Shown in pieces: positions 7,224-7,650 of a DNA stretch of 7,650 nucleotides. The stretch comes from SIG653 sp045577455 (GTDB lineage Bacteria; Bacillota; Clostridia; Oscillospirales; CAG-382): NCBI GenBank assembly GCA_045577455.1, contig JAZNIJ010000055.1, forward strand, positions 1 through 7,650. Direction: 5' to 3'. The notes below the pieces were generated by a model. That model was not told where the DNA came from and searched no databases. It saw only the letters and a program-made list of their open reading frames with translations. Each line of letters begins with the position of its first letter. Within the stretch, counting starts at the first letter, position 1. A program made the position numbers and the translations under genes.

Positions 7224-7252
7224 ATTATATCAAACATAATAATTTCGTTCCA
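7224..7252 (-). promoter_or_regulatory. Promoter of the eight-gene operon (extended -10)
   Basis: On the - strand TATAAT at 7229-7224 is preceded by TGA, giving the extended -10 TG-n-TATAAT. The region 17 bases upstream (7252-7247) reads TGGAAC and is a poor -35, as is usual with extended -10 promoters. Transcription would start near 7217 and leave a leader of about 60 bases, too short for a c-di-AMP riboswitch. Confidence 0.6.
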
Positions 7253-7265
7253 CCTGTATTTTCTG

Positions 7266-7306
7266 AAAAATACATAAAGGCAAGCTACATATCATATAGC
7301 CTGCCT
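7266..7306 (-). terminator. Rho-independent terminator of the DUF6061-like gene
   Basis: Read on the - strand, AGGCAGGCTA and TAGCTTGCCT form a 10-bp stem with one G-U pair around a 9-base loop, followed by TTATGTATTTTT. It begins 5 bases after the stop of the DUF6061-like gene and lies just upstream of the operon promoter, so it insulates the operon from the element's genes. Confidence 0.75.
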
Positions 7307-7311
7307 CAAAT

Positions 7312-7551
7312 TTACCAAACATCCAAACTATCAATCGCCTCCACCCATGCCTGCATTTCTCCATCTAAAACAAGCCGGACATATTCAAGTGGCTCATCGA
7401 TTGCCAATGCGTTAAGCGAATTCTGTGAGCAAGGAGTAGTTTTCAAACCATCCTCTGCCTTGTTACAGTCAATCCGCAATATGTAATTCTCAAATGTGGT
7501 TACATCAATACTGTTCGTAAGCTGGTTATAGTCTGCATATATCAATCTCAT
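7312..7551 (-). CDS. Small DUF6061-like protein of mobile elements
   Basis: A 79-residue soluble protein beginning MRLIYADYNQLTNSIDV and ending DSLDVW. The N-terminal strand pattern with an ID/IDC motif, followed by a helix-forming DEPLEYVRLVLDGEMQ segment near the C-terminus, resembles the DUF6061 proteins found in integrative elements of Lachnospiraceae and relatives. Function is unknown. The frame could extend upstream to a TTG at 7602, but AAAGGA lies 8 bases before the ATG at 7551, and this start also matches the family's usual beginning. A terminator follows immediately. Its base composition resembles the relaxase and not the operon between them, supporting its place in the element backbone. 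The family call is from memory of the motif pattern. Confidence 0.72.
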   Translation of the reverse strand: MRLIYADYNQLTNSIDVTTFENYILRIDCNKAEDGLKTTPCSQNSLNALAIDEPLEYVRLVLDGEMQAWVEAIDSLDVW

Positions 7552-7576
7552 CTTATCAGTCCTTTCATAGAAATGT

Positions 7577-7582
7577 ATTATA
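7577..7582 (-). promoter_or_regulatory. Possible -10 box upstream of the DUF6061-like gene
   Basis: A perfect TATAAT on the - strand lies 25 bases before the ATG at 7551. No good -35 is at the proper distance (TTGGAA is only 14 bases upstream of it), so this is a weak promoter candidate. Confidence 0.28.
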
Positions 7583-7650
7583 AGCATTTCATCCAGTTCC
7601 AACTGCCATTTTCATAAATTGTTATAAGTTGTTACCAGATTTTCTTTCCC

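Noticed and set aside
7223..7245. Inverted repeat AATTAT/ATAATT overlapping the operon -10 box, a possible operator
   Set aside because: The arms are only 6 bases, made purely of A and T, in very AT-rich DNA; chance is the better explanation.
7612..7650. Possible C-terminal tail of an upstream gene on the - strand (GKENLVTTYNNL then TGA)
   Set aside because: Twelve codons at the window edge; other frames are also briefly open, so no frame can be chosen and no family recognised.

Overview
The window looks like accessory DNA from a Gram-positive, low-GC gut-type Clostridia (Lachnospiraceae/Ruminococcaceae-like) genome. I base this on the strong GGAGG-type ribosome-binding sites, the AT-rich coding sequence, and flanking genes typical of integrative conjugative or mobilizable elements in those bacteria. 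No database search was possible; every family call is from recognised motifs.

Left edge (1-1347, + strand): most of a MobA/MobL-type relaxase whose N-terminus lies outside the window. A stem-loop with the relaxase stop codon in its loop separates it from the next block, which is convergent.

Centre (1398-7156, all - strand): a tightly packed eight-gene block read right to left, with gaps of 11-30 bases or a short overlap. The order of transcription is amidohydrolase, DUF3784-like membrane protein, alpha/beta hydrolase, a second alpha/beta hydrolase fused in frame to a complete KtrB/TrkH potassium channel subunit, the KtrA/TrkA regulatory subunit, a 47-residue membrane protein, a 75-residue membrane protein, and a YbjQ/UPF0145 protein. 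An extended -10 promoter (TG-A-TATAAT) lies about 70 bases upstream of the amidohydrolase start and no clear terminator was seen inside the block, so it is probably one operon. Potassium uptake (KtrB+KtrA) is the one function that can be named with confidence; the hydrolases have no assigned substrates.

Right edge (7278-7650, - strand): a rho-independent terminator, then a small DUF6061-like protein of the kind found in mobile elements of gut Firmicutes. Sampled lines of the relaxase and of the DUF6061-like gene are 43-55% GC, while sampled lines of the operon are 23-40%. The operon therefore looks like cargo carried between two backbone genes of the element.

The most interesting point is the hydrolase-KtrB fusion. 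The linker codons are ktrB's own ribosome-binding leader being translated, an intact internal start is present, and one extra G in a GGG run would restore a stop codon exactly at the end of the hydrolase. It is either a very recent gene fusion or a one-base sequencing artefact, and resequencing would decide.
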